Source: Acidobacterium sp.
GTDB taxonomy: Bacteria > Acidobacteriota > Terriglobia > Terriglobales > Acidobacteriaceae
Assembly: GCA_003152595.1 (NCBI GenBank)
Contig: PMAM01000144.1
Location: forward strand, 3,559 to 16,773
Reading direction: 5' to 3'
DNA: 13,215 bases
Shown: in pieces, positions 6,811-12,525 of the stretch
Numbering within the stretch: the stretch's first letter is position 1
Layout of the letters: every line of letters starts with the position of its first letter
Notes under the pieces: model-generated
The model's input: only the letters and a program-made list of their open reading frames with translations
The model's database searches: none
Told to the model about the DNA's origin: nothing
Translations under genes and position numbers: made by a program

Positions 6811-8034
6811 CTATTTCCTGGGGTCCTCCACACGCCCCATAAACAGAATGCCGCCCGTCTTTGTGTCGCGGATCATGAACAGGAAGGGATGATCGGCGCG
6901 GAAGATAATGGGCGGTGGCTCCTGTGCCGGCCTGAGCATCGCCGTCGCAACCATCACTGTTGACGTCGCTGCCGCGGCTTCGGTGCCCTCTTCGTTCACG
7001 TCGATGAATGCCTTGTGGATGGCTGCGGAGATGGAGAGCTCCGGCTTGCCAGTCATGCCAGAGAAATCGGCTGCCGGAGTGAACGCTTGTGGCATGCCCA
7101 TTGCCGACAGGGTGCCGCTCAGCTCAAACTGCTGTGTCATGGTAAAGCGCGGCAGCGTGAGGATCACCTTGTGCGCCGGGGCGAGCTCATCGATCCATTG
7201 CTGCGCCGCTGCTGCTGTGAATCGCTGCTCGAGCGCAGGCAGGCCGTCGGTTTGCTTCGGCAGCAGGACCACCATTGCCAGATCGTCGCCCTCGTAGGGA
7301 AGCTCCAGCTCCTGGAAGGCGCCGCCGTCGTAATAGCGATAAGCGCCGGTGCGATGCATCAAGGGCGCTGTTGCGGTCTGCGCGGCGGAGAGATGAAACT
7401 CCCCGTCCTGCGTAGCGCCCTTCTCGAACGGGTTGCGCCAGGTTCCCTTGAAGTAGATCGCATTCGTCAGCACCAGACGGGTCATCGGAGTCAGCACGCC
7501 CGGTCCGATCAGGTTCTGAATTCGGTTGTTGGTCTGCTGCTCGACCCAGCGATTGATCGTCCCGCGTACCGCTTCCGGCTGCGTCTTGAAATCCACGCGA
7601 TGGAAGTCCGCGCCATAGTCGCTTTGCATGAGCTGGAGGTAGTTGGGCAGGAAGCGCGCGTCCTGCTGCGCCCAGAGAGCGTCGGCGACGTGCAGATCAT
7701 AGCCCGGGTGCGGGGCATTCATGTCCGCGAGCAGCGCGCCCATGGCCGGATGCAGCTGATCCGCGGGCAGGGTGAAGTGGAAGACCCGCGCCATCTCCGC
7801 CGCCGTCTGGCCGCGCGCCCCGCCGTCAGCCATGGCGAAGGCTGTCGAGATGCTCTCCGGCGAAAAGAACAGGTTGCCCTTCTGATCGCGCAGATGGCCG
7901 TACAGGTCGAGGGCGAAGGCGTTGTTCCCCTTTGTGACCTCGGCCTGATCCGCCGCGCTCACAGCCCCGGGCTTCGCTGCCACCGCCGGGCAGCTGCTGA
8001 CGACCAACAAAATGGCACCAAGCAGGAACTTCAT
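6811..8034 (-). CDS. Serpin family protease inhibitor, exported
   Basis: A 407-residue serpin, a suicide inhibitor of serine (or cysteine) proteases, probably acting outside the cytoplasm. Residues 1-20 are a signal peptide; VSSC at 12-15 also fits a lipobox, so it may be a lipoprotein. Core signatures are NLFFSPESISTAFAMADGGARGQTAAEM (54-81, quoted as the shutter region), LVLTNAIYFKGTW (187-199), and the C-terminal FRADHPFLFMIRD (378-390) with GGILFMGRV. The hinge of the reactive loop, EEGTEAAAAT (348-357), has the small residues needed for loop insertion, so it should be inhibitory. Counting from Glu348 as P17 puts P1-P1' at Thr364-Ala365; Arg368 is an alternative because the loop is about six residues longer than in alpha1-antitrypsin. 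AAGGAGGTG precedes the ATG. The gene lies 91 bp downstream of thiD on the same strand. Confidence 0.95.
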   Translation of the reverse strand: MKFLLGAILLVVSSCPAVAAKPGAVSAADQAEVTKGNNAFALDLYGHLRDQKGNLFFSPESISTAFAMADGGARGQTAAEMARVFHFTLPADQLHPAMGALLADMNAPHPGYDLHVADALWAQQDARFLPNYLQLMQSDYGADFHRVDFKTQPEAVRGTINRWVEQQTNNRIQNLIGPGVLTPMTRLVLTNAIYFKGTWRNPFEKGATQDGEFHLSAAQTATAPLMHRTGAYRYYDGGAFQELELPYEGDDLAMVVLLPKQTDGLPALEQRFTAAAAQQWIDELAPAHKVILTLPRFTMTQQFELSGTLSAMGMPQAFTPAADFSGMTGKPELSISAAIHKAFIDVNEEGTEAAAATSTVMVATAMLRPAQEPPPIIFRADHPFLFMIRDTKTGGILFMGRVEDPRK

Positions 8035-8125
8035 CGCAGGCCACCTCCTTCTTTAGAACGAATCGGCCAGGCGTTCCTTGCACGGGAATTCAGAACTCTC
8101 CAGCCGGTGTTCTGGACGCTGCGCG

Positions 8126-8914
8126 CTACCGGCCGCCAGCCACTGGCTGACCGCGCAATCTCCGCACCACCGCCTCCTTCGCTCCCAGGACGGCCTCCAC
8201 CGGACCATCTCCGAGCACAAGCCGGCAGAGCAGGGCCGACGAAAAGACGCAGCCCGTGCCATGGGTCCCATGCACCGATGTCGTCTCGACGCGTGTCCCA
8301 GGGAACCATGTCTCCCGTCCCCCGGCCTCCAGCAGGAAATCGTCGGGGGGCTCCAGGTGGCCGCCCGTGACGACGACGTTCAGGTCCGAACCGCCCAGGA
8401 GCGCGATCCGTCTCGCCAACTCGGGTACCTTCGGCCGCCCCGATGTCTCTTCTCCGGACAGCGCAGCCGCCTCATCGACATTGGGAGTAACCCATCCCGC
8501 CAGCGGTAACAGCTCCTCGCGAAGCACATGAAGTCCTTCTGAATCGAGCAGTTCCGCACCCGAGGTCGACCGGAGCACCGGATCCAGGACTACCTTCTGC
8601 CGGGGAATCCGGGCCCGCAACAGAAATTTAGTCACCGCGTTTGCGAGTTCTGCTGTCGCCAGCATCCCGATCTTCACGCCGGCAATTTCCACTTCTTTCG
8701 CCAGCAACTCCAGTGTTTCCAGCAACAAGGCTGAATTGAGGGGCTCTACACGCCGAACACCACTGCGAGCCTGCACAGTGAGGGCTGTAATGGCTGATAC
8801 GCCTGGAACACCATGATCCCGAAAGACTTCGAGGTCAGCCGTGACCCCGGCGCCGGAGGATGGGTCGTAACCCGCGATAGTAAGTACTGCCGGGGTTAAT
8901 GCCGACTCGTGCAT
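8126..8914 (-). CDS. thiD: Hydroxymethylpyrimidine/phosphomethylpyrimidine kinase
   Basis: A ribokinase-fold enzyme that phosphorylates 4-amino-5-hydroxymethyl-2-methylpyrimidine and then its monophosphate, giving HMP-PP for thiamine synthesis in the cytoplasm. From the chosen start it has 262 residues (E. coli ThiD 266). Motifs in order: LTIAGYDPSSGAG (11-23), where most homologues have SDPSGGAG; VKIGML (80-85); DPVLRSTSG (111-119); TPNVDEA (143-149); VVVTGGH (180-186); and the ATP/catalytic THGTGCVFSSAL (217-228) with Cys222 at the place of E. coli Cys213. I chose the ATG at 8912-8914 because it puts the usual number of residues before TIAG and has AAGAAG just ahead. An in-frame ATG at 8956 would add 14 residues and has no Shine-Dalgarno. 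No other thi gene is in the window. The upstream leader is rich in inverted repeats. Confidence 0.93.
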   Translation of the reverse strand: MHESALTPAVLTIAGYDPSSGAGVTADLEVFRDHGVPGVSAITALTVQARSGVRRVEPLNSALLLETLELLAKEVEIAGVKIGMLATAELANAVTKFLLRARIPRQKVVLDPVLRSTSGAELLDSEGLHVLREELLPLAGWVTPNVDEAAALSGEETSGRPKVPELARRIALLGGSDLNVVVTGGHLEPPDDFLLEAGGRETWFPGTRVETTSVHGTHGTGCVFSSALLCRLVLGDGPVEAVLGAKEAVVRRLRGQPVAGGR

Positions 8915-8956
8915 CTTCTTGACATCATTGAGGTTGGCGCGCAAAATTGGGTTCAT

Positions 8957-9144
8957 ATTTATCGGTTGGCAGCACGCTGCCGCATTCCGTCATCGTACTT
9001 ATCAGGTCTTTTCCTTCGGCTTGTTCCTTGTGAGACTTCCGGAGAAAAGACCCCTGTTGTTTTTGGTAGTCAAATCCGCTTTCCGGACTACCACAAAGGC
9101 ACGAAGTACGCAAGTGTTCTGTTGAGTTAAATGGTTCAACTTGT
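8957..9144 (-). promoter_or_regulatory. Hairpin-rich leader between thiD and rlpA
   Basis: Read towards thiD, this region can form three stems: 9098-9061 (a 12-base arm pair, 11 of 12 matching, core GGTAGTC/GACTACC), 9052-9005 (perfect 9-bp GGTCTTTTC/GAAAAGACC with a 30-base loop that can pair further), and 8981-8968 (GGCAGC/GCTGCC, two-base loop) 12 bases before the ATG at 8956. I looked for the TPP-riboswitch CTGAGA and ACCTGATC elements and did not find CTGAGA. The sequence CTTCGTGCCTTTGTGG in the first arm resembles an interspersed sequence I have seen in various soil bacteria. Function is unproven; a structured 5' leader or a short repeat element are both possible. Confidence 0.4.
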
Positions 9145-9173
9145 TTGACTTACAGGCACAAGATACATACAAT
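9145..9173 (+). promoter_or_regulatory. Sigma70-like promoter of the rlpA-type gene
   Basis: TTGACT (9145-9150) and TACAAT (9168-9173) are separated by exactly 17 bases, each one mismatch from the consensus. The start of transcription would fall near 9180, within the AGGAGGAGG Shine-Dalgarno run (about 9177-9185), leaving a leader of only about 9 bases before the ATG at 9189. This is the best promoter match I found in the window. Confidence 0.55.
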
Positions 9174-9188
9174 TTCAGGAGGAGGAGC

Positions 9189-9689
9189 ATGAACGCTACC
9201 GCACGATCAGATAACGCCACTCGCCCCCATCGATTATGGACTTTTGCCGGTGCACTTCTCGCCACTCTTTTGGGCGTTGCCGGCGCGCAGGCCGCTTCTC
9301 CGGCCACTCACCTCAATCCCCAGATCATCGTCAGCCGCCATCACTGGTACCAGCTTGGCGTCGCCTCCTGGTACGGCAAGTTCTTTGAGGGTCGCGCCAC
9401 CGCCAGCGGTGAGCCCTTCGATCCTCACCAGCTCACCTGCGCCCATCGCACGCTGCCGCTCGGCTCGGTGCTGCGGGTGACGAACCTCAGCAACCACAAG
9501 TCGGTTATCGTCACCGTGAATGACCGTGGTCCGGTCCCGGAAGACCGCGTGATTGACCTCTCGAAGGCCGCGGCCAATGTGCTCGGCTTCACCGATGAGG
9601 GCCTCGCTCCCGTGAAGGTCGAGCTGATTGGACCGCAGGACGAGCTGGCTCAGCTCCTGATGCCTGCCGGCCTCGAGCCGTCCCGCTAA
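9189..9689 (+). CDS. rlpA: RlpA-like double-psi beta-barrel protein (septal/cell-wall lytic transglycosylase family)
   Basis: A 166-residue exported protein. Residues 16-36 are a signal peptide ending AGAQA; there is no lipobox Cys, unlike E. coli RlpA. The rest is one DPBB domain: GVASWYGKFFEGRATASGE (57-75), LTCAHRTLPLGS (82-93), RVTNLSN (96-102), VTVNDRGP (108-115, with the conserved Asp112) and DRVIDLSKAAANVLG (119-133). RlpA proteins cleave denuded glycan strands of peptidoglycan and help daughter-cell separation. The peptidoglycan-binding SPOR domain of E. coli RlpA is absent, which is common in short family members, so septal targeting is not supported. A strong AGGAGGAGG lies just before the ATG, and a sigma70-like promoter directly upstream. 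Confidence 0.9.
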   Translation: MNATARSDNATRPHRLWTFAGALLATLLGVAGAQAASPATHLNPQIIVSRHHWYQLGVASWYGKFFEGRATASGEPFDPHQLTCAHRTLPLGSVLRVTNLSNHKSVIVTVNDRGPVPEDRVIDLSKAAANVLGFTDEGLAPVKVELIGPQDELAQLLMPAGLEPSR

Positions 9690-9806
9690 TCTCCGGGGTT
9701 TTCCTGCCCCTACGGACCCCAGCCTGAACCCGCGCTTGCGGGACCGGGATCGCGCTGTTACGTCCGATCCGTCCACGGCTGGGGCCAGCGGCTTGGCAGC
9801 GAGGGT
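9690..9806. other. Structured gap between convergent genes; possible three-way junction
   Basis: Between the stops of the rlpA-type gene and the leftward hydrolase lie nested inverted repeats. The outer stem is CCCCAGCC (9717-9724) with GGCTGGGG (9777-9784). Inside it are CCCGC-GCTT-GCGGG (9729-9742) and GGATCG (9747-9752) with CGATCC (9765-9770), the latter extendable by GGAC/GTCC with a two-base bulge at the cost of opening the neighbouring stem. Together they can fold as a three-way junction on either strand. There is no T-run, so this may be a factor-dependent or bidirectional 3'-end structure, a repeat element, or a small RNA. Confidence 0.45.
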
Positions 9807-10598
9807 TCAGCGGTTGCCTTCGATCCAGGTCACGATGGGTCCCCAGTACGCGGTCTGCGGGCGGTGATAGGGCTCCGCGTGGCCCAATTTCGGCACGATG
9901 ATGGTTTCCGCCTGGCAGCACTCCGCCAACTCCGCCGCCATCTTCACCGGAAACAAGCGGTCCTTCTCTCCATGGACAACCAGCACGGGGAGGCGGCACT
10001 CGCGCAGCGCCTCTTCGACGTGCCACAGCGGCGGGATGAAAGGCTCCAGGCCTCGCGGGACTCCGAGAGAATGCGCCGCCGCGCGGAACGAAGTGAAGCC
10101 CGCGCAAAGGACCAGCCGGCTGGCCCGCACCCGGCTCATCACAGCCGCGGCGATGCCGCTCCCCAGAGAAAACCCCAGCACCGCGATCTCCGCGCCGGGA
10201 GCAAGGCCCTCGAGGTGCTCGAAGGCCGCAACCGAATCGGTCTCGCACTGGGCGGCCTCGATGCGGCCGCTGCTTCGGCCGTAGCCCGAATAGTCGAAAA
10301 CCAGCGATGCTGCCCCATGGGCCGCCAGCAGCTCCTGAACGCCGAGCCAATGCTCCACCGTCTCGCCAATCCCGTGACAGATCAGAATCACAGCTCGCAC
10401 CGGAGCCTGGGCCGGCCGCGCCCAAACGGCATCGAGGGAATTCCTGCCGCTGGAGATCCGATGCCGCTCCACGGTCGCCTGACCGTTGCCGCCGTCCTCA
10501 ATCGGGCGCAGGGTCCGCCCCATGAGCCAGTCCCGCACCAGCAGCATCCGGCTGATGCCGGTCATAGCAATCGTGAAGGTGTATCGGTGCGACCGCAT
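9807..10598 (-). CDS. Alpha/beta hydrolase family protein
   Basis: A 263-residue serine hydrolase of the BAAT/peptidase S9-like alpha/beta type, substrate unknown. Motifs in order: ILICHGIGETVEHW (71-84), whose His75-Gly76 forms the oxyanion region; FDYSGYGRSSG (101-111); the nucleophile elbow GFSLGSG (142-148) with Ser144; VVHGEKDRLFP (207-217) with acid Asp213; and GHAEPYH (239-245) with catalytic His240. The triad is complete. No lid domain is obvious. No signal peptide is clear, though residues 7-20 are moderately hydrophobic. The frame stays open far upstream into the next gene, but the ATG at 10596-10598 is preceded by AAGGGG five bases away, and the translation upstream of it does not look like protein. 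It lies 151 bp downstream of the AAA+ gene on the same strand and may be co-transcribed. Confidence 0.85.
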   Translation of the reverse strand: MRSHRYTFTIAMTGISRMLLVRDWLMGRTLRPIEDGGNGQATVERHRISSGRNSLDAVWARPAQAPVRAVILICHGIGETVEHWLGVQELLAAHGAASLVFDYSGYGRSSGRIEAAQCETDSVAAFEHLEGLAPGAEIAVLGFSLGSGIAAAVMSRVRASRLVLCAGFTSFRAAAHSLGVPRGLEPFIPPLWHVEEALRECRLPVLVVHGEKDRLFPVKMAAELAECCQAETIIVPKLGHAEPYHRPQTAYWGPIVTWIEGNR

Positions 10599-10601
10599 CG
10601 C

Positions 10602-10628
10602 GACCCCTTGATGGTAAATCGAAGGGTC
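10602..10628 (-). promoter_or_regulatory. Stem that pairs the hydrolase Shine-Dalgarno sequence
   Basis: On the minus strand GACCCTT-C-GAT pairs with ATC-AAGGGGTC across a five-base loop (TTACC), with one bulged base on each side. The right arm contains the AAGGGG ribosome-binding site of the hydrolase gene, so folding would hide it. This suggests translational control, possibly temperature- or ligand-dependent, but chance pairing cannot be excluded. Confidence 0.35.
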
Positions 10629-10749
10629 ATTGCAATGGGCGAAGCGCGGACGCGCAAAGCGCGCATTCCTGTGGTGATTCTCAGCTGATGGATCGGACTC
10701 AACGCCAGGCGCTCTGCGCTCAAATGCGGTGCTGTCCGGGCTTCGTTCC

Positions 10750-12207
10750 TTACGCCTTCGGCGTGAGGAAATAGGCCTCCATGGCACCGAACAGGGAAGC
10801 GCGGTCCAGGATCGGCCGGCGATCCTCGTACTGCGCCGCCCAACACACCTGATTGACGAGGTCGCGCGGCTGGCAGGCGCGCAGCTCCTGATGGAGACCT
10901 TCGCGGATGGCGCGGATGAGGTCGTTGAGCGCACCTTCGTCGACGTTGAGGCCGCGGCGCGCCGCAACTCTGCGGAAGATCTGACGGAACTGATCGTCGG
11001 TCGCCGTGTCGACGCGAATCTTGGTCTGCATCCTGCGCAGAAAGGCTGCATCGACCAGGTCGGCGGGATCGAGGTTGGTGGAGAAGACGACCAGCATCTC
11101 GAAGGGAATTTCGATTTTTCGGCCGCCGGCCATGGTGAGGAAGTCGATGCCGCGATCGAGCGGCACTACCCAGCGGTTCAGCAGGTCCTCGGGGCGCACG
11201 CGCTGCCGGCCAAAGTCGTCGATGATCAGCACGCCGTTGTTCGCCTTCATCTGCACCGGACCCGTGTAGTACTTCGTATTCGCATTGAACTGCAGGTCCA
11301 GCATCTCGATCGTCAGCTCGCCCCCCACCATCACCGATGGCCGCTGGCAGCGCACCCAGCGCTCATCGTGCCCCTCGCCCCCGTCCCAATTCACCTCTTT
11401 GTGAATCATCGGGTCGTAGACCGCGATCATCTGCCCATCCACTTCCACCGCGTGCGGAATCCATACATGGTCTTCCGCCAGCACCCGCGACATCGTCTCC
11501 GCAATCGCGGTTTTCCCCACCCCCGCCGGCCCATGCACAAAAATCGACGCGCCCGAATTCAGCCCCGTCCCGATCTGTCCCAGAACTTTGCTGTCGATAA
11601 TCAGATCCCCAAACGCGCGCTCCACATCGGCCTTGTGCACCACCATGTGCCGCACGCTCTGCTTGCGCACCTGCACCACATAGCTCGCCAATGACACCGG
11701 TGCCGCGCCTGTGTACTGGCCCTGCGACAACAGCTCCGCAGCGCGCTTCCTGCCCTGGTCCGTCAACACCACCGTCGGCAGATTTCCCGCCATGCCCGTC
11801 ACCTGGCACAGCTGATCCGTCCTCAACCGCCCCACCAGCTCATCGGCGACATTCACGCTCACCCGCATCTGCCCCGCCAGCTCCCGCGTCGACAGCGCGC
11901 CTGTCAGATACAGCGCCTTCAGCGCCAGCTCTTCGACAATCGCCTTCCGGATTCCCAGCTCCCCGGTCGAGCGCGGACGCTGCTCCGGCGTCGATTCAGC
12001 CGCCGCACTCCCGCCATTCTTCGCTCCCGGCGGTACACCTGGACAAGGCCCCGGCTCATGAGCCCCATTCTTTACCGCCAGCGCGCTGTTGATCGTAATG
12101 GACAACGGTTCCACCCCGCCACCGGAAGTGAGGCCATCATTCGTGAGCCTGTTCCCCGATTGAATGAAATTCAGACGCGATTCGATCGCGGTATGGGTCG
12201 GCTTCAC
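10750..12207 (-). CDS. AAA+ ATPase with N-terminal winged-helix-like domain, function unknown
   Basis: A 485-residue protein from a GTG start (12205-12207) with AGAGGA about 11 bases upstream. Residues 1-80 are Gly/Pro/Ser-rich and probably disordered. Residues about 83-160 look like a winged helix (ALKALYLTGALSTRELAGQM, then VVLTDQGRKRAAELL as the wing and last helix). The AAA+ module spans about 190-480: Walker A GPAGVGKT (226-233), Walker B VLIIDD (326-331), sensor-1 Asn378 in VVFSTN, likely arginine finger Arg391/392 in FLRRM, and sensor-2 Arg448 in QPRDL. A conserved insert (HKEVNWDGGEGHDERW, 269-284) separates Walker A and B. I recall similar unstudied 'ATP-binding proteins' in other bacteria but cannot name a function; DNA binding by the winged helix is inference. 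The codon third-base preference changes midway through the gene. Confidence 0.75.
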   Translation of the reverse strand: MKPTHTAIESRLNFIQSGNRLTNDGLTSGGGVEPLSITINSALAVKNGAHEPGPCPGVPPGAKNGGSAAAESTPEQRPRSTGELGIRKAIVEELALKALYLTGALSTRELAGQMRVSVNVADELVGRLRTDQLCQVTGMAGNLPTVVLTDQGRKRAAELLSQGQYTGAAPVSLASYVVQVRKQSVRHMVVHKADVERAFGDLIIDSKVLGQIGTGLNSGASIFVHGPAGVGKTAIAETMSRVLAEDHVWIPHAVEVDGQMIAVYDPMIHKEVNWDGGEGHDERWVRCQRPSVMVGGELTIEMLDLQFNANTKYYTGPVQMKANNGVLIIDDFGRQRVRPEDLLNRWVVPLDRGIDFLTMAGGRKIEIPFEMLVVFSTNLDPADLVDAAFLRRMQTKIRVDTATDDQFRQIFRRVAARRGLNVDEGALNDLIRAIREGLHQELRACQPRDLVNQVCWAAQYEDRRPILDRASLFGAMEAYFLTPKA

Positions 12208-12327
12208 AAAGTTGGTCCTCTGCCGTCTGTTTCGGCGCTCGCTCCGTGAACATTAGATACCGTTTCCCAACGAAACAGGATTGCTCTTTCGGGTAATTAC
12301 CTTCTCGCCAGGTTGTCCCACTCACGT
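12208..12327. promoter_or_regulatory. Divergent control region of the ATPase and pyrF
   Basis: Promoters of both genes should lie here, but I see no confident -35/-10 pair. CTGTTTCG (12227-12234) and CGAAACAG (12271-12278) are a perfect 8-bp inverted repeat 36 bases apart, and a third GTTTC half-site (12262-12266) lies against the second arm, forming GTTTC-N4-CGAAAC. Repeated half-sites in a divergent region suggest an operator, or a long-loop hairpin. Confidence 0.35.
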
Positions 12328-12381
12328 CACCATGAAGTGATGGACCCCAGCCTGATCGTCGCTCTCGATTACCCCAGTGCC
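12328..12381 (+). repeat. 54-bp direct repeat, upstream copy of the pyrF start region
   Basis: This segment contains the pyrF start codon and the first codons (DPSLIVALDYPSA), and matches 12472-12525 at 53 of 54 bases; the only difference is A at 12349 versus C at 12493. The homology breaks at 12327 and 12382. The reading frame is the same as that of pyrF because the copies are 144 bp apart. Confidence 0.95.
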
Positions 12382-12396
12382 TGTGTATGTCTCCGT

Positions 12397-12459
12397 GTCT
12401 CCTGTCTCCTGTCTCCTGTCTCCTGCCTCCTGTTGCCTACTGCCTGTTGCCTATTGCCT
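12397..12459 (+). repeat. Nine-unit heptanucleotide tandem repeat
   Basis: Units in order are GTCTCCT four times, then GCCTCCT, GTTGCCT, ACTGCCT, GTTGCCT and ATTGCCT; a degenerate GTCTCCG precedes the array. All units share the pattern NYYKCCT-like spacing of seven bases. Short heptad arrays of this kind are known in cyanobacteria (STRR sequences) and appear in other genomes. Translated in the pyrF frame the array gives a Cys/Leu/Pro-rich stretch. Confidence 0.9.
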
Positions 12460-12471
12460 GCCTTTTTGTGC

Positions 12472-12525
12472 CACCATGAAGTGATGGACCCCCGCCTGAT
12501 CGTCGCTCTCGATTACCCCAGTGCC
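12472..12525 (+). repeat. 54-bp direct repeat, copy forming the pyrF start
   Basis: Downstream copy of the repeat at 12328-12381. It leads without interruption into the intact pyrF coding region, so this is the copy joined to the functional core. Confidence 0.95.

Noticed and set aside
5472..6833. 453-codon minus-strand ORF opposite the peptidase end and tdh
   Set aside because: Antisense to tdh with a His/Arg-rich product and no domain signal.
7015..8370. 451-codon plus-strand ORF across the serpin and thiD region
   Set aside because: It is antisense to two well-supported genes and its product is Arg/His-rich with no recognisable motif; a GC-rich antisense shadow.
8957..9188. TPP riboswitch upstream of thiD
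   Set aside because: The CTGAGA element required for the aptamer is absent on the minus strand in this leader.
10599..11051. N-terminal extension of the hydrolase frame
   Set aside because: The frame stays open into the ATPase gene, but that part reads as out-of-frame ATPase sequence; the ATG at 10598 has a Shine-Dalgarno and begins the conserved protein.
12397..12459. CRISPR-like array
   Set aside because: Seven-base units in direct tandem without spacers; this is a microsatellite-type heptad array.
12328..12525. Insertion sequence with target duplication
   Set aside because: A 54-bp flanking repeat is far longer than usual IS target duplications, and the 90-bp insert has neither terminal inverted repeats nor a transposase.
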